From: Dipetalonema caudispina
Taxonomy: Eukaryota; Nematoda; Chromadorea; Rhabditida; Onchocercidae
Direction: 5' to 3'
DNA: 64,000 nt
NCBI GenBank assembly: GCA_013365325.1
Contig: JABVXV010000305.1
Coordinates: 1-64,000 of the forward strand
Made by a program: the position numbers and the translations under genes. Shown one piece after another: positions 52,101 to 63,757 of the stretch; positions within the stretch are counted from its first letter, which is position 1, and every line of letters starts with the position of its first letter. Under the pieces are notes generated by a model. The model saw only the letters and a list, made by a program, of their open reading frames with translations. It had not been told where the DNA came from and did no database searches.

Positions 52101-55100
52101 GTAATAATGTTAATTTCGTCTCGCTATGCGTGTTTTGCATGTTTGCTGAAGAAACTGAAAAATGCGATAAACATACGTGATTTACTTTTCAAAAAATGCA
52201 GTTTTTACTATTAACTGATATGTTTCTAATATTCTTAAAGTATGCAATAATTGTAGTTTTGAAACTAACGTTTAGGTAGTTGCGTGACTACTATCAGCGG
52301 AAATATCAGCTGTATCTGTCGAGAGGGCTATAAAACTAGTGATAGTGATAACTGTGTATTGTTGCAAAGCTGTGATTACGATCCATGTGGACAGGATTTG
52401 TGCAAAAATATTGGTAACGATTATTTCTGCCAATGTTCAGCTGGTTAGTATTTTTGCTTAAATGGTAAGTGCAAGCAGAAATTACGAAAATTTTTAAATC
52501 TTATTTTATTTTGGAATAGTTTTCATAATTTAATGCATATGCATATATGAAATGTCGTAAGTGATGTTTGATTAAAGCGCATAATGCATTTCATCAACAA
52601 CGATGGTGTCCGATCAATGAAAAATGTGATCCGGAGTACCGATGCAAAAACAATGGTATCGCAATATGTGATTACGAATCGCGGTGCATATGTCCTACAT
52701 CTTATAGCGGAGAATTTTGCGCAGAAAAAGTTAATCCGTGTAAAAATTTACCTTGCGATCATAGTACCTGTATTCCACAATTTGATCACTTATGGTCTTA
52801 TTATTTTTGCAAATGTGATCCAGGTTTGCAAATTTTGCTTCTTTAAACCTTAACTAGTTTCTACACAATAAAATTAATCTTGTAAAATGGCATTTCTTAA
52901 ATTTGAAATATTTTTGGGAGGAATATGAATTAAATGTATTTGTTTTATTCTTGTATTCCATTCTGATATTCAATGAAAAGAGTTCATCTTCGTTCTTCTC
53001 CGTCCTTTTTCAATTGTTATGGCTCAATTTAATTTTAAAATAAGTGTGTTTCTGATCAACATTTATCCACTTTTTTCTACAATCAATAAAGTCCTAGTTT
53101 CGTCAATGTGGAGTGATTTTGATAATATTGGATAATGTTTCGATTACAGGTTATTATGGAGAGAAATGTACTGCTCACGCAACTTGCGCAGGCAAAAATA
53201 TTGATTGCAAACATGGCTACTGTCGTGAAAATGATCAAATTGCATACTGCGAATGTTATCCTGGCTTTACTGGAAGCGATTGTTCAGTGGAGATCAATCA
53301 GTGTGACACATTACCATGTGTGCATGGCACTTGTAAGCCAAAATTTCTGGGTTATACATGCATCTGTGATGAAGGCTTTAAAGGGAACCGGTGTGAGGTA
53401 ATTTTTGATTAAATATTCATTCCTTACATTTGGACAAGACAATCAAGGTCCTCCGACAATTCACTACAGCATATTTGCCACGCACGATCTTTCAAAACTC
53501 TTGCGATCCCGACATATATCAATCTACTCCACTGAAGTTATCGGTGGAATCTTTTATCAGTTTACTTGAAGGTTCTGAAAAATCTACACCTCTGTATTTG
53601 AATTCTACTCAATTCACACACGGTGATGGGTGGATTTGCAAGATGATGAACATAATATTCATCTGTGTGACGCTTCATTTTGACAGTCTAAAATTCAGTT
53701 TTCAGAAGCTGATAGATCCATGTGATGAGAAACCGTGTAGTATGAATTCGGAATGCCGTGCTTTGAGCTATGGGTACAAAGGCAAATTTGTATGCAACTG
53801 TACAGCGGGTTGGGTAGGTACGTAAGTATACAATGATTTTAGTAGGTAATATTGCCAATAGAAATGTCCACCAAACATATATTATGCTGATGCATAGCCA
53901 TCTATAGATTATCCGTTTCAATATGCATCATTTTGCAGGAAAGTACTGCACTGAACTGATGGATCTTTGCATTCATTCCCAGTGTATTTCTGGTTCTACC
54001 TGTATCACCCGACCTGGAGTTAATGGAGATATCGGTTATGTATGCATATGTCCCCCGAATAAAACTGGCACTTTTTGCAATGAATCAACTGATTACTGCA
54101 AACCAATGAATCCATGCTTACATGATGGTATTTGTCAGCAGAAAGATAATGGCTACACATGTCATTGCAAACCAGGTATCTTCGTTTACTACAAAGATAA
54201 TCTACATTTAGTCTATTGAAAATAAAAATTTCAAGAAGTTGCAATGGTTTAGTAAACTTTAGCAAATAACATATACAGCTGGTATTGATAACTGATAAAC
54301 ATTAATATTACATCATTTGTGTAGCAAAAGCCGAAAACGTTTATCAGCAAAATGGTTGTCAACACAAGATAAATAAAAGAGTAAAACTTAATACAAAATA
54401 CCGCGGAGAAGAGAGGAATGGATGAATAACTACAGAAGGATTATGGACATAAGTACAATATGTCAACATAGCAGGATGATGAAGTTAGTGATTGATATCG
54501 CGAGAAGAATCACTGGCTTCAGCATATTAAATTTGGTAGAAGTAATAATATTTTGTACAATAGTGGCTACTTAAATATAAAAAAAGTTAGGGGCAATTAA
54601 ACGTTGATAAATTCAGCTTCGGCTATTTTTGAGCAATTTTCAACTATGTTATCATGTAAAAAGTGTCCTCAATAATAGGCTATCGTGGGGATAACTGTCA
54701 ACACAATCTATGCTCACCGAATCCATGCCAAAATAATGGTAATTGCACGATATTGTCATTGACAACTTACAGCTGTTCATGTCCTCAGTATTATGAAGGT
54801 GTTAATTGCACTGTAGTTACGGTAGGTTGTTTAAGAAGCTTAAATGTATTTTTTTTTTTATGATTCTGATTGATAATTCTCTCATGATACGAAGGAGGTA
54901 CTGATCAAGTTCATGGAGAAAATTATCCATTTTTGAATCTCACATTTGTATGTTTGAATTTTTTCTTGTAGTTGATTACTTTTTACAGGATGTATGTGCA
55001 GTCAGTAATTTTGAAGATTATTGTTTAAATGATGGTAAATGTATTTCCAACAGTTCTGAGCCAATCTGTCGCTGTACACATCAATATGAAGGACGCAGAT

Positions 55101-58100
55101 GTGAAAACAGTTAAATTTTCTTGTCATTGCTCTTCATGTACCAACTATTTCCGACAGATGATAAGCAATTAATTATTGAATGTTTACAGAGAAAGATTTG
55201 GACTTCAATGTTATGTTTAACGAGCAGACACGAAATTTGACATCCACATCATTTGATGCCAGTATATTGAAACAATTTACATTATGTTTCTGGATCAGGA
55301 TTATGTTAACGGAAAACAATCCCTTTGTCTCTTTTCTTGATTTTCATCAAGAAGGGTATGAATTTTTAGATGTCATTTTAACTGCAACGAGGAAATTTGA
55401 CTGACTTAAGCTACTTCATGATGTAGGAAGTTAAATACTTCTAAAGTGGATGCACTGAAATGATAACAGTGAATATGCATTTCATGATGGATAAAATAAC
55501 GAGAACCGGAAGTTACACACCTGAATTAGTTTTACCCGGTGCACGATCATGATTCATTGTATCCTGTTTGCGTTTCTATTACACGGATGCTTTTGTCGGT
55601 TGATTCATTTTATGTGCTAAAAGGAGCCACTTTAGATCTGAAAGGAATGTTCTATCAATAACAAAGAATACAGTAAGATTTGGCAAATACGTGAGATGGA
55701 CAAGTATGACGGAAAATCAGTGGCAACAGGTAGAGCAACTTTTACAGGATAAAGTGAACTTCAATTCTCTTTAATTTGTTTTCAAATTCTTTTTTTGTAG
55801 TACAAATTCTTCATTTTATAATATGCCGGTAATTTGGAATTCGAAATCTTTTAGTTTTGCTTCCGTAGAAAGGAAGATGGAATTACTGAGTGGATAAAAA
55901 ATGGTAAGATTGTTTGGAAAATGAACTGGGATATACCACCGGTCAACGGAAGTCTAAGGATTTTGTTGGGGGCCTCAGAATCATTTCACGGAGAGATGAG
56001 TATGGTTCAGGTTTGCTTTTTCATCTCTCTCTCTCTCTCACCAAAGCAACATTTTTCATCATTTATAACAACCGATAATTTCTTTCAATGGATAGAAAAT
56101 TGAAATCAGCGACTTTAATAATTCCTGTGCTGTTATGTAAAAGAAGCGTATGTAAATTTTTTGTGAGATTTTAAATGTTACCATTTGTCGTGATTGCTTT
56201 GAATTGCTCTCTACATTGTAAGAAGAAAACAATATTTTCCTTTGTTTAAAAGAAAAAAAAAAAAAATGAAAAAATCAGAAAACGATTAGTAGTTTGACTT
56301 GGCCTTTTACTGAGCTTTTGTATCATAGTCTCACTGGTGAACTCACTTAAACTGATCAATTTTAGCTGTACAGTACAGTTGTTCGCAACGAACAGATAAA
56401 TAATTCTGTTCACTATTGTAAGCAGTGGTTGCAATCTATCGTGACAAGTAACGAAACTCCTCTTATTGACTGGAATCAATTCACAGGTGTTAAACGTAGT
56501 AATCGTAATTTTCCGGGGATATGTACACTTTCCGAGTGTTTGCTAAATCCACATCGCTGCAATTCAACTATGGGTAACTTCATCTTACTCATTTCATGAA
56601 GAAATTAGTTAAGGTGCTAATTCATTCGTTTTTATTCATCATACAGGAAAAATTTTTCCATACATGATTGACTGTTATCTCTGTCATAAATGGTAAACTT
56701 GTCGTTAGTTTCATTCAGTCATTTCTGAAGTTTATTGTAGATAAAGTACCACCAAAAGTGATAAACTGTCCATCAAATATCATTATGACTTCTAAGAACA
56801 GACTAACGATCGTAAATTGGTCACCATCGAAATCGAATGAGATCTTTGCTGATAACGGTATCATTAATGTGTCATCAAATTATAATAGTGGTGATGTTTT
56901 CACTTGGTAAGTTGCAAGTCATATCCATAACGAATCATTTTGTTTGTTGAATTTTTATTTAATATTAGTATACTCACAATAGCTGACGAAATATTCCATG
57001 CTGAGTATTATTGCTTTGATTATCAAATGAACATTAAATGGTGGATAAAGTATCAACTTAATAGAAATTTGATACGGACAAAATTCCTTTATAGTTGCTA
57101 AAAAGAGATGATTTCTAACATAATGTTAAAGTATAGGGGTAAGTATCACATTGTGTACATTGCGGAAGATGAAACTGGAAATATCGAAACTTGTCAGTTC
57201 GATCTTGTCATAGCAACAATGAACTGCTCGAATCCTGAAAAAACCGACGGCATTAATTTTACGGTTCAAAATATTCATTCGGAAAATGTTCGAAAAGTGG
57301 CATTTGTTGTGTGTGAAACGAATTATATGCCTATTCATCCGGTCACTGACTTCTACTTCTGTGACTTGATGGTCAGTTTCCCGAATGCAAGATCTGTTTG
57401 CAATGGAATCAAATTTTTCTATATTTCGGATTCTGAATTTACCGATTCTTTCATCAAAAAAAATCTAGAAGCTTTATAGGTCTTCAGGAAAAATCTGCAT
57501 TATATTCTCTAACTCAGTAATCAATTGTACCCAATAGGTAGCGCGGGTCGTCTCCACACTCTATTTCATGGCTTTATAGGGTCAGTGGACTCGCTGGCCG
57601 CATGGAATCAATTTTTATTTTCCAAGTTGTTTGAAGTACCGAGCGCCACTGCAACAGTTGAGTGGTTAGTATTTTTTTCAATTTAATAACTTTTCAAATA
57701 ACGCAAAACTATTTTAGGTAATTCTGTAAAGACCGATCTAGAGTGAATGTTCATCTACGGGTCTTCTATAGTTTTTTCAGGTTTGGTGATCGTAACAGCA
57801 AATTGCAGTGAATTTGAAATGTATAAAAAAAATCTAAAAGCTGTAATTTTGGTTAGTTTACAGTACCATTTTATTGAAGAATTTCCTTGATTGATAGTCC
57901 CAGTTAATTAGTTATGTCATGGGTATTTGAAGAGGGAATTGAGGGTATTTCCTGATCATCGTATTTCCTGTTACATTATTTGATCAGTTCAGTTGTATCA
58001 CTGTATCTGTTTCCTACTTAATGCATTTGTAAGTAGTGCGCTAAGCTTCACATTTAAGAGAATTTGCAATCGCGATGTTTTATCCTTCTAAGAATACAAT

Positions 58101-61100
58101 TTAGTCTTTGTTTTGCCAAAATGGAGTTTTTGGGGATCAGTTTGAATAGCACATTTAAAGTATTTCGTAATGAAGATGCTAATCATTTCAGAATGCCAAC
58201 AAACAATTCAATCGTTTCTGTACCACTTTGAATTGTAGTAATGAACTCAAAATTTGGTCAAATTCAAGTTGTAAAAATCAAGTATTACGGCAGTTTAACA
58301 AATCAATTCATAATATATACCTTTATTATTCGATCACCGTGAAGTTCGTTGTTTTTCATCTTTTTTATTATTGCAAAGTTGGAACTTATAATGGTCTGAA
58401 ACGATAAATTTTTTAAAATTGTTGAATATAAATTTCTATGATATTTTTTTCAGATTTCAGATTAATCCATTTTTTACATTTAATCATTAAAACTTAGTAA
58501 CCTACAATAAAAGTTGTTTCCTTCCTGTTTTACTAAATTTTTTCATCTAAACTGTCAGTGTAGATTATGTACTCCACAAATTAATTGGAAGATGGTAATC
58601 TCTGCCAGCCAAGATTTTATTTTATTTTGATTTAATTTGATCCGAACAAATTAAGTTAAATTTTAAGTACCACAAGAAAGTCAATAAAACCTATAGTAAC
58701 CGAGAATCTAAACAAAGTTTTTGGCAACAATACCGGGAAACCAAACACGTCATGGCAATGTCCTTCAAAAAATTATCCTGCTCAAATTTTTGAAAGTGAT
58801 ACTCGCTCATGTGGTACTATTTCACATTTTTGTTTCTGTATATTTTTTAATTCTTGCAATTTTATCAGAAAAAGCAGATTAGATATGAGCAATGAAACTT
58901 ATGGTCATATAGCTTGCATCGTTTTTCTCAACATTAAGAATTTTATTTTTTAGTGAAATGTCCACCTGGCATGTACTGTGTAAATGATAAATGTATGCCA
59001 TGCCCGGAGAATACATTTAAGAAAAATCCTGGTTGTAAACAATGCACTCCATGTCCGAATAATACAATAACTGGTCCAATAATTGAAGATATCGGTTATC
59101 AGAGTATTTTTGACTGTTACAGTAAGCTTTTATTCCATTGATGAAAAGGAAGCCCAGCCCAAAATATCATTTTAATATCGAAAAATAAATCATAATGAAT
59201 GAAGTTTATGTATGCTGAATGCTTTTGATATTCCATTGTTAATAATTTGTAATTTGGAGCTTTTATTTAAATGTTGATTCAACTTTTCCCGTTTGCTAAG
59301 TTGCTTTCATAATTTCAGCAAATTGCAGTGCTGGTTATCATTACAGCATTCAAGAAGGAAACTGTGTTAAATGTCCAAAAGGAATGTATCAAGATCGACC
59401 AGGACAACTGAGATGCAATGCCTGTCCAGAATCTCGCAGCACGCCGAAAATAGTATTTTCATTTTGTCTTCTTGCTTTATTCCAAGTTCTAAGCTTTTAG
59501 TTTCACTTTTTATGTGCGTTAAATTCCTATTCTATAAAATGATTATGTTTAGGGTTCAGTGCATGTTTCAAATTGTACGGTTACCTGTGGTGCGGGTATG
59601 TCAATGAGTGCACGATCACAATGCGTCAAATGTGCAAAAGGAAAGTATCGGCAAGAAAATTCCACCGAAGCTCGTTGTACTCCATGTCCTGACTACTTTA
59701 CCACACCTGATAATGGGAGTATTAGTCAAAGCAATTGCACCGTGCTCGATTGTCCTCCAGGAACATATATTAATTTGTCATCACCATCAGAATGTTTATT
59801 TTGTCCTCGAAATCACTATCAAGTAATATAAGGCATTATATTGCAATTTAAGTTTTAAATGAATCTTTAAGGTAACTTATCAAAATATACCGTTTTCAAA
59901 ACAACTAGGAATCACTCTGCTAGAAGTTCACACAAGAATAGATGGACGAGGTATTTATGACGTGTAGTAATGAGATATGTATGTGTTTTAAATTCATGAA
60001 TAAAATTTGATTTTCACATATTTCGCAGAATTGAAACGAATAAACATTAAAAATGTAATGACTATTCTTGGAGATATGAAGTACAAAAGGCACGATAGAA
60101 CAAAAAATCTGAGATGTTATTTTATAGTTAATAAAATGTTTCTTATGCACTTTTGTAAACTTCGTTTCAGAAAAAGCCAAATCAAACCGAATGTCAGCAA
60201 TGTGTAAAGCCTCTTATTACCCTAGGAACGGTATGTTTATTTCCTATATAGTTTGTTTTTTTTTTCTAGTATAGGAGAACCATCCATTTTTTATATTTAC
60301 TAAATGTGTAACTTAGCAAAATCTTTTAAGTAACAACAGTTTCCTAATAAATCTATAGGATCAATGAGTATCTGAGACATCAATTTCTACTTGAAATCAT
60401 TTTTGTGGTAATCCATTAATCAAAATTTATATAATTTATATAGATTCCTGTTTTTACTGATCTCTTCTTGATCATTTAGTCGTTTTAATAGATGCAGAAA
60501 ACTATCTAGAATAAAAGAGCTGTTGTTATAAAATATACCTCATTCATATTTATTAATACGTATGAAATTATAAAACACACTAGCATTACAATCCTATCAA
60601 ACGGTGTTTCCCAACACTAATATTTTTGGATATATCTATTATACAGAAAGAAGTAAGCATTACCAGATTTTCAGGGTTCTGTACATCCACGACAATGTAT
60701 GAAACCATTGCTTTGGAACTCAGTAGTTTCAGATGTTGATATCAGTAAGCATTTCAATTTGAGTCTATGGCCAAGTTTTGGATTTTTTGGTATTATCGGA
60801 GCCATCGTATTCCTTGCTCTACTTTACTTTCAGAGACAAAGGTTTCAAATTTATTTTTATAGGATTAATTATATTGTTCAAAATAAAATATGATCGTATG
60901 ATATCTAAAACTTTCAAATAATCCACAGGAATACTGATGTGCGTTAACGAACGAATGTTCACTTAATCTATGAAGGGACTTCTGAATAGTCGTATCCATT
61001 GTAAATATCATCTCATATGAAACAAGCACATCAATGTTAACCTGACTAATCAGTGTACAGTGCAATCATTACTCATTAACTGTAGGAAATGAATACGCTA

Positions 61101-62208
61101 TTGATATTTTGAAGGATACGATCGTTATTTTGCAAGATAAGAAAAACACAGCTTAAACGCATCGCCACACTGAATTATTACCGTGATTCTTCTTTTACTT
61201 ATCCAATTGTTACCATAACACCAACAAACATTAGTACCACACGAGACTTCATCGAGGACAGAGTTCCGAAGAATCCCGAACCACAAGTAACGATTTTCGC
61301 AATAATTATTTTAACTTTGCTTCGCTTATTAATCTGACCCAGCTTGTATTGAATATTAGCTTACAAACTTGAAAATGCAAGAAATTTGTTAAATTAATTA
61401 ATTTTCCAAGTTAATAAACACGCTCATTAACTGAAGCTCAAGTAGATATAAGCGGTTGAATTGAGCACAAAAAAAAAAAAAAAAAAAAAAAGGATAACTT
61501 TAAGTGGGTATTACGTTCATTATTGCAGGAAGTGGTGGAAATTTACCAAGAAATTTATGATGGTTTACACAGTATGGCAGAGGGTACATCGAGCATGTCA
61601 AATAGTGAATTGACTTCGAGCCAACGCTTCAGACCCATTTCAAAGGTTCGTCTTGAGGTTGACACCACATTGAGGGCTGAGTTTTGCGGTGATCCGAAAG
61701 CGTTGGGAATGGATTCATCTGGCTTTCCTATCGATTCAGCAGACTATGAAAATGCCGATCAATGTAAATCAATAGATTCAGAGAATTATGGCCAGAATTT
61801 GCAAGCTTCAGATGAAGAAAATCAAATCTCGAGGTAAATAAACAAAATTCAATGACGCTAATAACTAAATATCAATTTACCCTCGTTACAAGCACTTAGA
61901 GAATGAAAGCGATTTGTTATGAAATAGCTACTTTTTTCTTTTTGGGAGATCTGACAGATCCTTTACATTTTATTAAATACATTAATTTTTTATTTAGCTT
62001 TAAACGACGACTTGATGCTTGTCGAAATTGGAATCTACGAATACCCTTAGATGAGATATACGCGGAGCCCACTGAGTATAAATTATTTCTATCGAAAGCA
62101 AGTGACATTTCTATCGGGAAAACAAACGGCATTTTGCAGGAAGATAATAAAGATAGGGAGGACAGAGATGAAGAAAGCGATGATGAGGTTAGTATTACTG
62201 AAACTTAG
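39161..62208 (+). CDS. giant multidomain type I membrane receptor (about 3,420 aa)
   Basis: About 59 exons spread over 23 kb. Every junction but one joins in phase, so I treat this as one gene. It starts with a signal peptide (MITKISIIDISILFGIVL) and ends at TAG 62206-62208. Domain order: C-type lectin, LDL-receptor A, CUB, three sushi, two EGF (second calcium-binding), three sushi, Ig-like, a linker of about 135 residues, a Cys-rich module, Ly6/uPAR-type domain, HYR, sushi-like and extended Cys-poor region, three ephrin-receptor-like modules, about twelve EGFs with a Ser/Thr-rich interruption, pentraxin/laminin-G-like domain, second HYR, three ephrin-receptor-like modules, one transmembrane helix and a tail of about 220 residues. 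HYR, ephrin-like, EGF, sushi and pentraxin modules together recall polydom/SVEP1, a secreted adhesion protein, but this one is membrane-anchored with a signalling-type tail. Likely cell-surface adhesion, recognition or scavenging; the ligand is unknown. I recognise no named orthologue. Details are in the block entries below. Confidence 0.88.
40237..40853 (+). other. receptor block 2: LDL-receptor A and CUB domains
   Basis: Exons 40237-40475 and 40625-40853. The LDL-A module reads YRCEDNSKCYPRKGRCDG, then ECSDNSDEAGC, with the acidic calcium-binding SDNSDE signature intact. The CUB domain starts at CGKTLFEEEE and runs to the end of the second exon with the expected CQW and DGDEL segments, at residues about 225-343. 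Confidence 0.8.
41087..44546 (+). other. receptor block 3: sushi and EGF modules
   Basis: Exons 41087-41278, 41348-41536, 41624-41785 (three sushi domains); 41882-42007 (EGF); 42145-42318 (calcium-binding EGF beginning DIDECSIPGYSLCEF); 42836-43033, 43351-43536, and the pair 43802-43916 plus 44428-44546 (three more sushi domains). Each module is a phase 1-1 exon, except the last sushi, which is split in two. The strict phase symmetry is the usual mark of exon-shuffled extracellular modules. Confidence 0.82.
44696..46251 (+). other. receptor block 4: Ig-like domain and linker
   Basis: Exons 44696-44853, 45014-45106 and 45242-45389 form an Ig-like domain: first Cys in AMLWCFL, then VKWYRDGR, closing with DDGRYYCVV. 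Exons 45505-45554, 45669-45718 and 45948-46251 encode a linker of about 135 residues for which I recognise no family. Confidence 0.72.
46490..47160 (+). other. receptor block 5: Cys-rich module and Ly6/uPAR (LU) domain
   Basis: Exon 46490-46709 is a Cys-rich module (GRCLHGAHTNIQGRDPQLFC to LCFCSTNYT). Exon 46848-47160 holds a three-finger LU domain: ICYVCMKGNGTDC, FCDKKQYCFTQ, KGCMNEC, and the closing CEMCCQEDYCN, which is the diagnostic CC-x(2-4)-D-x-CN ending of this family. Confidence 0.75.
47202..47295. repeat. 17-bp perfect inverted repeat in a receptor intron
   Basis: GTATTGTAGTAACCTTG at 47202-47218 recurs as its exact reverse complement at 47279-47295, separated by 60 nt, inside the intron between 47160 and 47426. 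It could be the remnant of a small foldback element or a structured intron. Confidence 0.7.
47426..50699 (+). other. receptor block 6: first HYR and ephrin-receptor-like modules
   Basis: Exons 47426-47625, 47741-47986 (HYR: WAPVLDCPFLYIDL to AIDESNNSARC), 48201-48419, 48657-48745, 49090-49278, 49507-49579, then three ephrin-receptor-like modules in 49771-49926 (GCVPGFYAAANGCYPCP), 50184-50345 (CPPGFFSPTGLEPCQAC) and 50547-50699 (CKPGWFSRTGFEPCMKC). The HYR-to-ephrin-like succession is seen in polydom-type proteins. Confidence 0.8.
51117..55109 (+). other. receptor block 7: EGF array with Ser/Thr-rich interruption
   Basis: Exons 51117-51317, about 51572-52068 (one unresolved junction), 52276-52443, 52578-52823, 53150-53397, 53448-53817, 53939-54175, 54679-54821 and 54989-55109. 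They encode about twelve EGF modules, for example CQNNGNCTILSLTTYSCSCP and CDTLPCVHGTCKPKFLGYTC. Between the first and second EGF groups lies a stretch of about 160 residues that ends in a Ser/Thr-rich, mucin-like part. The exon 53448-53817 carries a non-EGF insertion of about 85 residues in front of its EGF. Confidence 0.78.
55190..57371 (+). other. receptor block 8: pentraxin/laminin-G-like and second HYR domain
   Basis: Exons 55190-55355, 55636-55729 and 55855-56010 match the pentraxin/laminin-G jelly roll: DASILKQFTLCFWIR at the start, GSLRILLGASESFHGEMSMV at the end. Exon 56366-56573 follows with paired cysteines. Exons 56741-56906 and 57137-57371 form HYR 2 (VPPKVINCPSNI to IAEDETGNIETC). 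Confidence 0.75.
57580..60230 (+). other. receptor block 9: second set of ephrin-receptor-like modules
   Basis: Exons 57580-57664, 57781-57851, 58192-58267, 58954-59121, 59319-59452, 59553-59822 and 60171-60230. Ephrin-receptor-like modules: KCPPGMYCVNDKCMPCPENT, CVKCPKGMYQDRPGQLRCNA and QCVKCAKGKYRQENSTEARC, with a last partial repeat starting LDCPPGTYINLSSPSEC. The small exon 58192-58267 was chosen because it is the only one found that restores phase across the 1.1-kb gap. Confidence 0.75.
60675..62208 (+). other. receptor block 10: transmembrane helix and cytoplasmic tail
   Basis: Exon 60675-60841 carries the single helix (FGFFGIIGAIVFLALLYF) followed by basic residues. Exons about 61142-61286, 61529-61833 and 61998-62208 encode a tail of about 220 residues. 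It contains tyrosines in SH2-type contexts: EIYDGL, DYENAD (Grb2-type YxN), and EIYAEP (YxxP), plus an acidic end (DEESDDEVSITET). No kinase domain is present. Confidence 0.75.
61470..61492. repeat. A tract in a receptor intron
   Basis: About 23 consecutive A within the intron before the exon at 61529. Confidence 0.9.
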
Positions 62209-63220
62209 GGATCGCAAATGATAGCATATGTCATATGAAATGATAGAGCAGAAGAAAGGATTAACTTTAGCTCCAATTTACCTACCTATTCATCTTTAAT
62301 TACAATGCAAATTTTTAGGATTACTTTGGTTAACTATCCGCAATGTTGTTTCATCGTACAGTTGAACTTTTGAATTCAAAACAGTACTGTGCAGTAAAAA
62401 TGAAATATCAAATGCAGTGAGGAAGTTTTAGAGTCAAATATGAATGATATAATGAAACTTTCATCTATCAGTATAATATTTCTGTATTGCATGCGTGCCT
62501 TTCAAATTGAATCCGTTATTTTCATTCGCATCAATGATCTTTGCTTCATTATTGTAAATAATTAAAGAAAAACAAAATTTAATATTTAATCGCATTAGCT
62601 CTGATCAATAATTATATACAAATTACTTGTACCGATTGGAATGCATTATAATAACAACCGCATATATGGGAAAGTGTGGAGGAAGAGTGAAAGCTGAAGA
62701 AGGTACAATTAGAAATTTGAAATAATTCAAAATTTGTTCGAAACAACTGTTCTAATTCTGATCAATCCGAGATTCACTAATTTTTTTTTGGAAACGTCAT
62801 TTTCAAGTGGAAAAACAGCTTTTTTGACCTGTCCCAGCAAATCACCAATTTACTTAAAATATCACAAATTACTTCTTTGCATTCCCTCATCTTTGATGAA
62901 AATGCAAGAGTATATATGCCCACTGATCAGTCATTTAACGTTAATTGTTTCTTGTCAGTGCACTTACTACGGTGCTTTTATTTCTCTGCAACTTACCGGA
63001 ATCACTTTTTATGATTTATAAAGGGAAACGATTACTAGCCCATTTTAGAATTTCCAGCCTTTATTAATCATCCTAACGAAAGTAGGAGATACATAAGATC
63101 CTAAAGGGGGAGAATTAAGATCACATTAATTCATTATTACGGGATCATGAAATTTATTAATTTATATGCTTATAAAAGCAAATTCAGTTAAATCGACATC
63201 GTGATCAGGGTCAGAAAGAG
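62209..63220. other. convergent intergenic region
   Basis: About 1 kb between the 3' ends of the giant receptor gene (+) and the PH-domain gene (-). A 95-codon plus-strand frame at 62734-63021 has neither homology nor splice support. Nothing else seen. Confidence 0.6.
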
Positions 63221-63223
63221 TGA

Positions 63224-63757
63224 TCACGAATTAATCTTCTCCCTGAGTACAGCATTAGAAGCGAGATCCAGTACGGCCATCCACTTTATTTGTTCCTGTT
63301 CGCTCTCCACACTAACCATATATTGTCGTTCCATATGCTTTATGGTAAATGTCAATCGTTCATTATTCATCTTAACTTCACAGCCAGGAAGCGGAAGCAT
63401 TGCAAGGGCACTTTCCGCCTGTAATATCACAAAAATTATATGAATATTTGTTTCAGATTTCGTACCATATATTAATCTCATTATGCTTACAAACTCATCT
63501 TATTTTAGAATTTGAAAGTTCGCATACAATTTGTGAAGGTAAATAAGAAAAGGAACTTACATCGTCGGAAGCGTAGGAATATAAGCAGAAATCTTTACGC
63601 AGAACGAAATATCTCTTTAACGGCTTGTTCAATGAACCACGGAATTTGACGTAACTAGCAAATAATATTTCGCCTTCATTAGCTTCTATTGACAGCGGAT
63701 TTGTTCGTGTTCTCAGATTATTTTCTTTTGTTTGAGAGTAGTCCTTAAAATTCCTAA
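63224..63757 (-). CDS. C-terminal PH domain of an FGD-like Rho GEF (partial)
   Basis: Last two exons found of a minus-strand gene whose 5' part lies beyond the right edge: about 63757-63561 and 63418-63224, joined in phase at DD|AE, with stop TGA at 63226-63224. They encode a pleckstrin-homology domain: FASYVKFRGSLNKPLKRYFV, then LRKDFCLYSYASDDAESALA, MLPLPGCEVKMNNERLTFTI, and the C-terminal helix EQEQIKWMAVLDLAS with its invariant Trp. The LYSYASDD...LPLPGCEV pattern and the position at the very C-terminus match the second PH domain of FGD/FARP-type guanine-nucleotide exchange factors, which bind membrane phosphoinositides. The C. elegans relative would be EXC-5, but no DH or FYVE domain is visible in this window, so the family assignment is tentative. 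Confidence 0.75.

Noticed and set aside
62734..63021. 95-codon plus-strand frame downstream of the receptor
   Set aside because: No homology, no acceptor, and the receptor already ends at a good stop; likely chance.
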